Assembly: GCA_020026215.1 (NCBI GenBank)
Contig: JAHHQT010000092.1
Location: 1-7,211 of the forward strand
DNA from: Muribaculaceae bacterium
GTDB taxonomy: Bacteria; Bacteroidota; Bacteroidia; Bacteroidales; Muribaculaceae
Direction of reading: 5' to 3'
DNA: 7,211 bases
In this document: positions 1 to 5,780 of the stretch, piece by piece
Numbering within the stretch: the stretch's first letter is position 1
Layout of the letters: every line of letters begins with the position of its first letter
Made by a program: the position numbers and the translations under genes
The notes under the pieces: generated by a model
Told to the model about the DNA's origin: nothing
What the model saw: only the letters and a program-made list of their open reading frames with translations
The model's database searches: none

Positions 1-1748
1 CTAAAAAAACTACTAAAAAAGCAACAAAAACTACTAAAGCAGAAACTCCAACTCCTGCTGTAAAAGAGGAGAACGAAGCTAAGCCCCAAACAACTAAAGC
101 CGCAGCTAAAAAGACAACTAAAAAAGCATCCGACAAAAAGGAAGCTGTAAAAGAAGAAACAACAACTGAAACTTCAATGGTTGCAAAACAAGAAGAGAAA
201 GTTGAAGAAGTAAAACAACTGGAAACCGTTAAAGAAGAAGTTGCTGTAGCCGAAGCTCCTGCTGAAGTGAAAGAGCAACCGAAAGCTAACGATGAAAAGA
301 AAAAGGAAGAAGTAAAACCTGCTGAACCTGTCAGAAAAGACATTTCATTAAGTTCATTCTTCCCTATCAGCGGTGGAAAGAAATTCGTTCCACGTTCTCA
401 ACAACAAATTGCCGAAGACAACGCACAACAACAACGCCAACAGGCAGAAAATGCAGAAGGCCCACAAGAACCTGTCATGGATGAACAATCTGTTCAACCA
501 GTTACTGCTCCACAAGCTCGACAAACAAAGGCAAGCAAACAACGTGCAGCAAAACAACAACGTCAACAACGCCAACAGGCACAACAAGTTCCTGTAGAAC
601 CAGCAATGCCTCAAGCACCTGTCTATAACTTCGAAGGTATCGTTCAAGGTTCTGGCGTGTTGGAAGTAATGCCTGACGGTTATGGTTTCCTACGTTCATC
701 AGACTATAACTATTTGTCATCTCCTGATGATATCTATGTCTCTCAATCTCAAATCAAACAAAACGGATTGAAAACAGGAGACGTGGTAGAAGGTCCAATC
801 CGCCCACCGAAAGAAGGAGAAAAATTCTTTCCATTGTGTAGCGTGGATTCTATCAACGGCCGTTCCACTGAATTTGTTCGCGACCGTGTTCCTTTTGAGC
901 ACTTGACTCCGCTATTCCCTGATGAAAAATTTGATTTGACAAGCGGTAAGACTTGCAACCTTTCTACACGTGTGGTAGATATGTTCTCACCGATTGGTAA
1001 AGGTCAACGTGGTTTGATTGTTGCCCCTCCTAAAACAGGTAAGACTGTATTGCTTAAAGATATAGCCAACGCGATTTCAGAGAATCACCCTGATACCTAT
1101 ATGATTATCCTTTTGATTGATGAACGTCCTGAAGAGGTAACCGATATGGCTCGCAGCGTACACGCTGAAGTGATTGCATCAACCTTTGATGAACCAGCAG
1201 AACGCCACGTAAAAATCGCAGGTTTGGTACTTGAAAAGGCAAAACGTATGGTAGAATGTGGCCACGATGTTGTCATTCTTTTGGATTCCATCACCCGTTT
1301 GGCTCGTGCTTACAACACCGTTTCTCCTGCATCTGGTAAAATCCTTACCGGTGGTGTGGATGCCAACGCATTGCAAAAACCAAAACGCTTCTTCGGTGCA
1401 GCCCGTAACATTGAAAACGGCGGTAGCTTGACCATCATCGCTACAGCATTGATAGAAACAGGTTCTAAGATGGATGAAGTCATCTTCGAGGAATTCAAGG
1501 GTACAGGTAACATGGAATTGCAATTGGATAGAAAATTATCCAACAAACGCATCTTCCCTGCTGTTGACATCATGGCTTCAAGTACTCGTCGTGACGACTT
1601 GCTATTGAGCCGCGACACTTTGAATCGTATGTGGATTCTTCGTCGTTACTTGTCAGACCGTAACTCCATCGAAGCAATGGAATTCATCAAAGACCGTATG
1701 GAACGCACCAACAGCAACGAGGAACTCCTATTGACAATGAATGATTAG
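1..1748 (+). CDS. rho: Transcription termination factor Rho, 5'-truncated by the window edge
   Basis: Rho is the hexameric RNA-dependent ATPase/helicase that ends untranslated transcripts. The frame is open from base 3 to the TAG at 1746-1748 (581 codons visible). The ATG at 177 is only an internal Met, because the same K/T/A/E-rich sequence continues upstream to the edge; the true start and any Rho_N domain lie off-window. Codons from 3 to about 629 (about 209 residues) are low complexity: first K/T/A/E with KKTTKKA repeats, then Q/R-rich with QQRQQ blocks. The conserved core starts near 630. The OB-fold RNA-binding domain has PDGYGFLRS and PDDIYVSQSQI. Walker A is VAPPKTGKT (1020-1046), Walker B is VVILLDSITRLARAYN, then come TGGVDANAL (Q-loop region), FKGTGNMEL, and the STRRDDLL region that holds the arginine finger. 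The core aligns end to end with E. coli Rho. Long insertions here are typical of Bacteroidota Rho. Confidence 0.97.
   Translation, partial: KKTTKKATKTTKAETPTPAVKEENEAKPQTTKAAAKKTTKKASDKKEAVKEETTTETSMVAKQEEKVEEVKQLETVKEEVAVAEAPAEVKEQPKANDEKKKEEVKPAEPVRKDISLSSFFPISGGKKFVPRSQQQIAEDNAQQQRQQAENAEGPQEPVMDEQSVQPVTAPQARQTKASKQRAAKQQRQQRQQAQQVPVEPAMPQAPVYNFEGIVQGSGVLEVMPDGYGFLRSSDYNYLSSPDDIYVSQSQIKQNGLKTGDVVEGPIRPPKEGEKFFPLCSVDSINGRSTEFVRDRVPFEHLTPLFPDEKFDLTSGKTCNLSTRVVDMFSPIGKGQRGLIVAPPKTGKTVLLKDIANAISENHPDTYMIILLIDERPEEVTDMARSVHAEVIASTFDEPAERHVKIAGLVLEKAKRMVECGHDVVILLDSITRLARAYNTVSPASGKILTGGVDANALQKPKRFFGAARNIENGGSLTIIATALIETGSKMDEVIFEEFKGTGNMELQLDRKLSNKRIFPAVDIMASSTRRDDLLLSRDTLNRMWILRRYLSDRNSIEAMEFIKDRMERTNSNEELLLTMND
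3..629 (+). other. rho: Intrinsically disordered low-complexity region of Rho
   Basis: This is the visible part of an insertion ahead of the Rho RNA-binding core. Two composition blocks are seen. Bases 3 to about 335 encode Lys/Glu/Thr/Ala/Val with almost no aromatic residues. Bases about 396-615 encode Gln/Arg/Ala/Pro. Between them sits a more ordered-looking piece, DISLSSFFPISGGKKFVPR, at about 339-395. From established knowledge, the disordered region of Bacteroides thetaiotaomicron Rho drives phase separation and matters for gut fitness; that this Rho does the same is inference from resemblance. Confidence 0.85.
429..581 (+). repeat. Exact 18-bp in-frame direct repeat (429-446 and 564-581) encoding QQRQQA
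   Basis: CAACAACGCCAACAGGCA occurs identically at 429-446 and 564-581, both in frame 3 of rho, inside the Q/R-rich block. Identity at the codon level suggests recent duplication or slippage within the disordered region rather than selection on the peptide alone. Confidence 0.85.
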
Positions 1749-1772
1749 TAAAATATCATAAACCTAAACAGC

Positions 1773-1810
1773 AAACACTGCCTATTTCCACATTAGGCAG
1801 TGTTTCTTTT
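1773..1810 (+). terminator. Intrinsic terminator after rho
   Basis: A perfect 12-bp inverted repeat (arms 1773-1784 and 1794-1805, AAACACTGCCTA / TAGGCAGTGTTT) has a 9-nt loop and is followed by CTTTT. It starts 24 nt after the rho stop codon. It separates rho from the next transcription unit. Confidence 0.88.
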
Positions 1811-1843
1811 ATCCCACCGACCGAGTTTTAAGCCTCGGTTTGA

Positions 1844-1875
1844 TTGGCATTTTCCAATAAAAAAATATATATTTG
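1844..1875 (+). promoter_or_regulatory. Bacteroidota-type promoter for the ybaK-aroC operon
   Basis: A TATATTTG box at 1868-1875 fits the Bacteroidota -7 consensus TAnnTTTG. A TTG at 1844-1846 lies 21 nt upstream as a -33 element. It sits between the rho terminator and the ATG at 1884. Transcription would start only a few bases before that ATG, so the 5' leader would be extremely short or absent. Confidence 0.6.
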
Positions 1876-1883
1876 TATTCATA

Positions 1884-2372
1884 ATGGCAAATATTAGCAA
1901 AACAAACGCAGCCCGACTATTGGACAGGGCTAAAATAGAATACGAACTTATTCCGTACGAAGTCGATGAACACGACCTCGCTGCAACACACGTAGCAGAA
2001 CAGCTTCACGAAGACATCAAACAAGTTTTCAAAACATTGGTGCTTCACGGTGAAAAAACCAAATATTTCGTTTGTGTCATCCCTGGTGATGAAGAAGTGG
2101 ATTTGAAGAAAGCAGCAAAAGTTTCGGGCAACAAGAAAGTGGACTTGATTCCGATGAAGGACTTGCTACCGACTACTGGCTATATCCGTGGCGGTTGCTC
2201 ACCATTGGGCATGAAAAAAAGTTTCCCGACATACTATCACAGTTCTTGTCTGAACTTCGACTATATCTACATCAGTGCCGGAGTGAGAGGAACACAAATC
2301 AAGATTAATCCCGAAAAATTAATCGAATTCACTCGCGGAGAAACTGCGGAATTGACCACAGATAACATTTAA
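1884..2372 (+). CDS. ybaK: YbaK/EbsC-family aminoacyl-tRNA deacylase (Cys-tRNA(Pro) deacylase type)
   Basis: Predicted cytosolic trans-editing enzyme of 162 aa that hydrolyses mischarged tRNA, in the family typically Cys-tRNA(Pro). It resembles E. coli YbaK over its whole length: a VFKTLVLHG segment whose Lys50 corresponds to the conserved active-site Lys, VDLKKAAKVSGNKKV, and the glycine loop TGYIRGGCSPLGMKKSFPT (residues 98-116, pattern GxxxGxxPxG), then YISAGVRG. The frame stays open upstream to an ATG at 1800, but that start lies inside the rho terminator and upstream of the promoter, and adds 28 residues with no family counterpart. The ATG at 1884 (MANISKTNAARLL) matches the family's N-terminus. 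It is first in a probable operon with aroC. Exact tRNA specificity cannot be read from the sequence. Confidence 0.93.
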   Translation: MANISKTNAARLLDRAKIEYELIPYEVDEHDLAATHVAEQLHEDIKQVFKTLVLHGEKTKYFVCVIPGDEEVDLKKAAKVSGNKKVDLIPMKDLLPTTGYIRGGCSPLGMKKSFPTYYHSSCLNFDYIYISAGVRGTQIKINPEKLIEFTRGETAELTTDNI

Positions 2373-2384
2373 AAGAATCACATA

Positions 2385-3458
2385 ATGAACAGTTTCGGTA
2401 ATATTTTCAGACTCACCGACTTTGGAGAATCCCACGGCACAGCCATCGGCGGTGTTATTGACGGAATGCCTGCCGGCGTTGAAGTTGACTTGGATTTCAT
2501 CCAACAGCAACTGGACCGTCGTCGTCCAGGACAAAGCGACATTGTTACTCCTCGCAAGGAAAGTGACAAGGTCAAGATATTGTCGGGTGTCTTTGAAGGT
2601 AAAACTACCGGAACTCCTATCGGTTTCATGATCGAGAATGAAAACCATCATTCTGCCGATTATTCAGAAATAGCCAAAGCCTATCGTCCTTCACATGCCG
2701 ATTATACCTACGACTGCAAATATGGATTTCGTGACTATCGTGGTGGTGGACGCTCTTCTGCCCGCGAAACTGCGGTCAGAGTAGTAGGCGGTGCATTCGC
2801 ACAACTGGCTTTGAAGAAATTGGGTATTGACATTTACGCCTATACCTCTAAAATTGGTACTATCGGTATCGAGAACGATAAATTGAATTACTCAACTGAC
2901 GAAATTGAATCCAATGCTGTCAGATGTCCAAATACTGAAAAAGCAGAGCAGATGTATCGTTTGGTCAAAGACCTAAAAGCAGAAGGCGATTCTGTGGGCG
3001 GTGTCGTGACCTGCGTCATCAAAGGTGTCCCTGCAGGATTGGGCGAACCTGTATTTGACAAATACAACGCACGTTTGGCGTATGCCATGATGGGCATCAA
3101 TGCTGCGAAAGGATTTGAAATCGGAATGGGGTTTGAAGGCGCTGAAAAACGAGGAACAGAAACCATCGACAATTTCTATAACTACAATGGCGAAGTCGCT
3201 ACACGCACCAACAATTCAGGCGGTATTCAAGGCGGTATTTCCAATGGTATGGACATCTATTTTCGTGTGGCATTCAAACCAGTTGCCACGCTATTGAAAG
3301 ATGTGGAAACCATCGACCAATCGCACAACGACATTGTGCTGAAAGCAAGGGGCCGTCACGATCCTTGTGTCGCACCTCGTGCCGTACCCGTTGTAGAAGC
3401 CATGGCTGCTATGGTGACATTCGATTTACTACTTCAAAATCGTTGTTCAAAATTATGA
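2385..3458 (+). CDS. aroC: Chorismate synthase
   Basis: Last step of the shikimate pathway: 5-enolpyruvylshikimate-3-phosphate to chorismate with loss of phosphate, needing reduced FMN. The 357-aa length is normal for the family. All three family signatures are present: FGESHGTAIGGVIDGMPAG (residues 13-31, including His17), YRGGGRSSARETAVRVVGG (118-136), and RGRHDPCVAPRAVPVVEAM (322-340, His325). RRRPGQS (45-51) is also conserved. The start follows the ybaK stop by 12 nt with no promoter or terminator between, so the two are probably co-transcribed. The stop overlaps the start of the next gene by ATGA. No aromatic-pathway genes lie nearby, so the operon is not pathway-based. Confidence 0.98.
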   Translation: MNSFGNIFRLTDFGESHGTAIGGVIDGMPAGVEVDLDFIQQQLDRRRPGQSDIVTPRKESDKVKILSGVFEGKTTGTPIGFMIENENHHSADYSEIAKAYRPSHADYTYDCKYGFRDYRGGGRSSARETAVRVVGGAFAQLALKKLGIDIYAYTSKIGTIGIENDKLNYSTDEIESNAVRCPNTEKAEQMYRLVKDLKAEGDSVGGVVTCVIKGVPAGLGEPVFDKYNARLAYAMMGINAAKGFEIGMGFEGAEKRGTETIDNFYNYNGEVATRTNNSGGIQGGISNGMDIYFRVAFKPVATLLKDVETIDQSHNDIVLKARGRHDPCVAPRAVPVVEAMAAMVTFDLLLQNRCSKL

Positions 3459-4387
3459 ATAAGCCCTATTTTGACTTTGGAGATTTTCTAAAGCTCAAAT
3501 TTCCATATAAAGTACAAAAAATAGCAATCAATGCAGGATTCACCTGCCCTAACCGCGACGGAACAAAGGGGACAGGCGGATGCTCCTATTGCAACAACCA
3601 GACATTCAATCCCGACTATTGCAAACCCGAACTGACCATTACCGAACAATTGGAAAAAGGCAAAAAGTTCTTTGCAAGAAAATATCCAGAAATGAAATAT
3701 CTGGCTTATTTTCAAGCCTATACCAACACCTATTCAGAACTGTCACAACTCCGTGCGATGTACGAAGAGGCTCTACAAGTGGAAGATGTGGTAGGTATCA
3801 TCATCGGCACACGCCCCGACTGCGTACCAGACCAACTGCTGGATTATTTGCAGGAATTGTCAAAGACACATTTTGTACTCATGGAATACGGAGCTGAATC
3901 TGCCAACAATGAAACTTTACAAACCATCAACCGAGGTCATACGTGGGAGGAAACTGTTGATGCAGTCAACCGTACCAAGCAACGAGGATTAATGTGCGGA
4001 CTGCATATCATCATGGGATTGCCGGGAGAGACGGAAGAAGATTTCATGCGCACTGCTGACCGTATTTCGGAATTGCCGATTGAAACTCTGAAAATACACC
4101 AGCTTCAACTCATCAAAGGCACGAAAATGGCACATCAGGTAGAAAAAGGTTTGGTCAAAATCATGCAGTTCAATGTAGACGAATACATTGATTTGTGCAT
4201 CAAATTCATCAAACGCATCCGTCCAGGAATTGCCTTGGAACGCTTTGTCTCACAGTCTCCAGAAGCCTTGTTGATTTCTCCGCGCTGGGGATTGAAAAAC
4301 TACGAATTCACCAACAAACTGAACGCTAAGATTCAGAAAGACAACGTAAAACAAGGACAAGATTATCACCCCAACAACGGGATTTAA
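3455..4387 (+). CDS. Radical SAM protein, YhcC/TIGR01212 family
   Basis: A 310-aa cytosolic radical SAM enzyme. The [4Fe-4S] cysteines are Cys31, Cys43 and Cys46 in FTCPNRDGTKGTGGCSYC, the C-x11-C-x2-C spacing of the YhcC/Elp3-like group. Other family marks are YFQAYTNTYS, IIGTRPDCVPDQLLDYL, MEYGAESANNETLQTINRGH, and GLHIIMGLPGETEEDF (182-197). The frame is open back to 3365 inside aroC, but MNKPYFDFGDFLKLKFPYKV at 3455 is the family-like N-terminus, and its ATG overlaps the aroC TGA (ATGA), which suggests translational coupling. E. coli YhcC has no settled function. The related Bacillus YtqA has been linked to wobble-uridine (mnm5s2U) tRNA modification; that role here is inference, though co-location with a tRNA-proofreading gene agrees with it. 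Confidence 0.92.
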   Translation: MNKPYFDFGDFLKLKFPYKVQKIAINAGFTCPNRDGTKGTGGCSYCNNQTFNPDYCKPELTITEQLEKGKKFFARKYPEMKYLAYFQAYTNTYSELSQLRAMYEEALQVEDVVGIIIGTRPDCVPDQLLDYLQELSKTHFVLMEYGAESANNETLQTINRGHTWEETVDAVNRTKQRGLMCGLHIIMGLPGETEEDFMRTADRISELPIETLKIHQLQLIKGTKMAHQVEKGLVKIMQFNVDEYIDLCIKFIKRIRPGIALERFVSQSPEALLISPRWGLKNYEFTNKLNAKIQKDNVKQGQDYHPNNGI

Positions 4388-4407
4388 ATTCTTTTATCAC
4401 TTTTTAC

Positions 4408-4438
4408 TTGGAAGAATAGAATTTAATCTTTTTCTTTG
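4408..4438 (+). promoter_or_regulatory. Weak candidate promoter upstream of guaD
   Basis: TTG at 4408-4410 and TTTCTTTG at 4431-4438 (one mismatch to TAnnTTTG) are spaced by 20 nt. If used, the start would be near 4442 and the terminator hairpin at 4448-4486 would lie in the guaD leader. A second weak option is the TTTG at 4484-4487 at the end of the terminator U-run, which would give a leader of about 15 nt. The sequence does not decide between them. Confidence 0.3.
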
Positions 4439-4447
4439 TATCCCAAT

Positions 4448-4486
4448 AATAGCAATGTGCTGAAATTGGCGCATTGCTATTTTTTT
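4448..4486 (+). terminator. Strong intrinsic terminator between the radical SAM gene and guaD
   Basis: Arms AATAGCAATGTGC (4448-4460) and GCGCATTGCTATT (4469-4481) form 13 pairs with one G-U wobble. The loop is 8 nt, and the stem runs into T7 (4480-4486). It most simply ends the ybaK-aroC-radical SAM operon, 60 nt after its last stop. It also lies only 19 nt before the guaD ATG. Confidence 0.85.
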
Positions 4487-4505
4487 GACTAAAATAAAAA
4501 TAAAT

Positions 4506-4991
4506 ATGGAAATAGAAATTACAGATAAAGACTTGGCTTTCTTGAAAATGGCAGCTGATGCTTCCCTAAAAAGCGTAGAAAACGGCGGTGGCCCTTTCGG
4601 TGCTGTCATTGTCAAGGACGGTGAAATTGTAGCCGTAACTTCCAACTCGGTAACTATGGACAACGACCCGACAGCTCATGCAGAAGTGAACGCAATTCGT
4701 ACAGCCTGCAAAAAATTGGGAACATTCAAATTGGACGGTTGCTATATTTATAGCTCTTGTGAACCATGTCCGATGTGCTTGAGCGCCATCTATTGGGCAG
4801 GAATTTCAAGAATCTACTATGGTAACACCAAAGAAGATGCTGATGCTATTGATTTCAGCGACAAATTTATCTATGAAGAATTGGACAAGCCACAAGCATT
4901 GCGTACTATTCCATGTGTCCATATACCAAACACAGGAGCAATCGAGGCTTTCCATGCTTGGGCAAACAAAGCTGACAAGACTGAATACTAA
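4506..4991 (+). CDS. guaD: Guanine deaminase (CDA-fold, GuaD type)
   Basis: Converts guanine to xanthine and ammonia in purine salvage and catabolism. The 161-aa protein has the zinc-dependent deaminase motifs HAE (His58, Glu60) and PCPMC (Cys88, Cys91). It matches Bacillus subtilis GuaD rather than TadA: GGPFGAVIVKDG, NDPTAHAEV, CEPCPMCLSAIYWA, FIYEELDKP and RTIP. GuaD residues known to bind guanine appear at a constant +5 offset: Asp114 as Asp119, and the C-terminal Tyr156 as Tyr161 in the final KTEY. In GuaD that tail is swapped into the partner's active site, so a domain-swapped dimer is expected. The frame extends to a TTG at 4485 (7 more residues), but the ATG at 4506 gives the family N-terminus. 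It is flanked by terminators on both sides, so it is probably monocistronic. Confidence 0.93.
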   Translation: MEIEITDKDLAFLKMAADASLKSVENGGGPFGAVIVKDGEIVAVTSNSVTMDNDPTAHAEVNAIRTACKKLGTFKLDGCYIYSSCEPCPMCLSAIYWAGISRIYYGNTKEDADAIDFSDKFIYEELDKPQALRTIPCVHIPNTGAIEAFHAWANKADKTEY

Positions 4992-5005
4992 ACGTCACTG
5001 ACCAT

Positions 5006-5044
5006 AAAAAAGAGCGATAAGTTAAATCAACCTATCGCTCTTTT
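5006..5044. terminator. Bidirectional terminator between convergent guaD and the DJ-1/yajL-family gene
   Basis: A perfect 12-bp inverted repeat (arms 5008-5019 and 5033-5044, AAAAGAGCGATA / TATCGCTCTTTT) with a 13-nt loop. A T-run ends the right side and an A-run starts the left side, so it can act in both directions. It lies 16 nt after the guaD stop and 29 nt beyond the stop of the convergent gene. Confidence 0.88.
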
Positions 5045-5072
5045 CTTATTACTAATATCCTAATCTGTCCGT

Positions 5073-5648
5073 TTAAAAGAAGAAAGATTGTTGTTTTGGA
5101 TAAAGCAACATATCTTGCATCACCTTATCAGCATTTTGTTTGCCTATGGTATTCGACAAAATAGCGTATGCCATGTTCAATGTAGAAGAAGGTCCGTTAG
5201 CTGTAACGAAATTACCGCAAACCACACTGCGTTGGTCTTTCATATCAGCACCTGCACACAATTTTTCAAAGCCGGGATAACAAGTTGCTTCCTTACCTTG
5301 CAATAGACCTATTTGTCCCAAAACGACAGCAGGGGAAGCACAAATAGCAGCAATTTTACCGCCTTTTTCATTATGCTCAACCAATAAGTTGCGCAAATCT
5401 TCACATTCATATAAATTAGTTGCACCAGGCATACCACCCGGTAAAATCAGCCATAAAATATTTTCTTTATCGATTTCTGACAAGTTAATATCAGCTACAA
5501 CTTCTATAGAGTGCGCACCAACAACTGTCTTTGATCCGCTGATTGAAACCGTTTTGACATCCATACCACCACGACGCAACACGTCAACAGTGGCTAAAGC
5601 TTCTATTTCCTCGAAACCTGAAGCTAAGAATAAGTAAGAAGTCTTCAT
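5073..5648 (-). CDS. DJ-1/PfpI superfamily protein, DJ-1/YajL subfamily
   Basis: A 191-aa cytosolic protein with the flavodoxin-like DJ-1 fold. The nucleophile elbow AAICASPAVVLG carries the reactive Cys103 (DJ-1 Cys106 equivalent). Glu14 in ASGFEEIEA corresponds to the conserved acid (DJ-1 Glu18). Other conserved parts are LPGGMPGATNL (69-79), ATCYPGFE and TANGPSST. The length suits the DJ-1/ThiJ-like subfamily and is shorter than the Hsp31 type. Proposed family activities (thiol-based stress protection, glyoxalase III, and a disputed protein deglycase) cannot be told apart from sequence. The ATG at 5648 is the only start that keeps the first beta strand (MKTSYLFLASGF). It is divergent from apbE and convergent with guaD, so it is transcribed alone. 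The PKQQSFFF tail is unremarkable. Confidence 0.93.
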   Translation of the reverse strand: MKTSYLFLASGFEEIEALATVDVLRRGGMDVKTVSISGSKTVVGAHSIEVVADINLSEIDKENILWLILPGGMPGATNLYECEDLRNLLVEHNEKGGKIAAICASPAVVLGQIGLLQGKEATCYPGFEKLCAGADMKDQRSVVCGNFVTANGPSSTLNMAYAILSNTIGKQNADKVMQDMLLYPKQQSFFF

Positions 5649-5780
5649 AAGTTTTAGTCTTTAAAATTAATATATAGAATATTTATCATATCCTTATGTA
5701 AATTTATAGAAATAAATTCTAATCGCAAATAAATTCGCAAAAAATAATTTATATTTGTGATAATCTAAAAGTGTACAATT
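5649..5780. promoter_or_regulatory. Divergent promoter region between the DJ-1-family gene and apbE
   Basis: This is 132 bp of very AT-rich DNA. On the plus strand, TATATTTG at 5750-5757 is a perfect TAnnTTTG box, giving an apbE leader of about 20 nt; I see no good TTG about 20 nt upstream of it. On the minus strand, TAATTTTA at 5662-5669 is a near match for the DJ-1-family gene, also without a clear -33 element. No operator palindrome stands out. Confidence 0.55.

Noticed and set aside
3..176. A separate histone H1-like or Lys/Ala-rich small protein
   Set aside because: KKTTKKA-type sequence looks histone-like, but there is no stop before the Rho frame; it is part of the Rho insertion.
177..179. 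ATG at 177 as the start of rho
   Set aside because: The same frame is open for 58 further codons to the window edge with the same Lys/Thr/Glu/Ala composition, so this Met is internal.
1179..1618. Long antisense ORFs within rho (and similar ones within aroC and apbE)
   Set aside because: They mirror strongly conserved coding sequence, resemble no family, and have no promoter or spacing of their own.
1800..1883. A 28-residue N-terminal extension of the YbaK-like protein from the ATG at 1800
   Set aside because: It overlaps the rho terminator arm and the promoter, and the family starts at the equivalent of the ATG at 1884.
3365..3454. Upstream start of the radical SAM gene inside aroC
   Set aside because: The added 30 residues are an out-of-frame reading of the conserved aroC C-terminus, including its RHDPC motif.
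4485..4505. TTG start for guaD at 4485
   Set aside because: It lies in the terminator U-run and adds MTKIKIN, without homology; the ATG at 4506 is better.
4388..4505. Purine riboswitch upstream of guaD
   Set aside because: Only a simple terminator hairpin is seen; there is no three-way junction with the paired loops expected of a purine aptamer.
4506..4991. tRNA adenosine deaminase TadA
   Set aside because: Shared HAE and PCxxC motifs, but the FIYEELDKP and RTIP segments and the KTEY terminus are those of GuaD.
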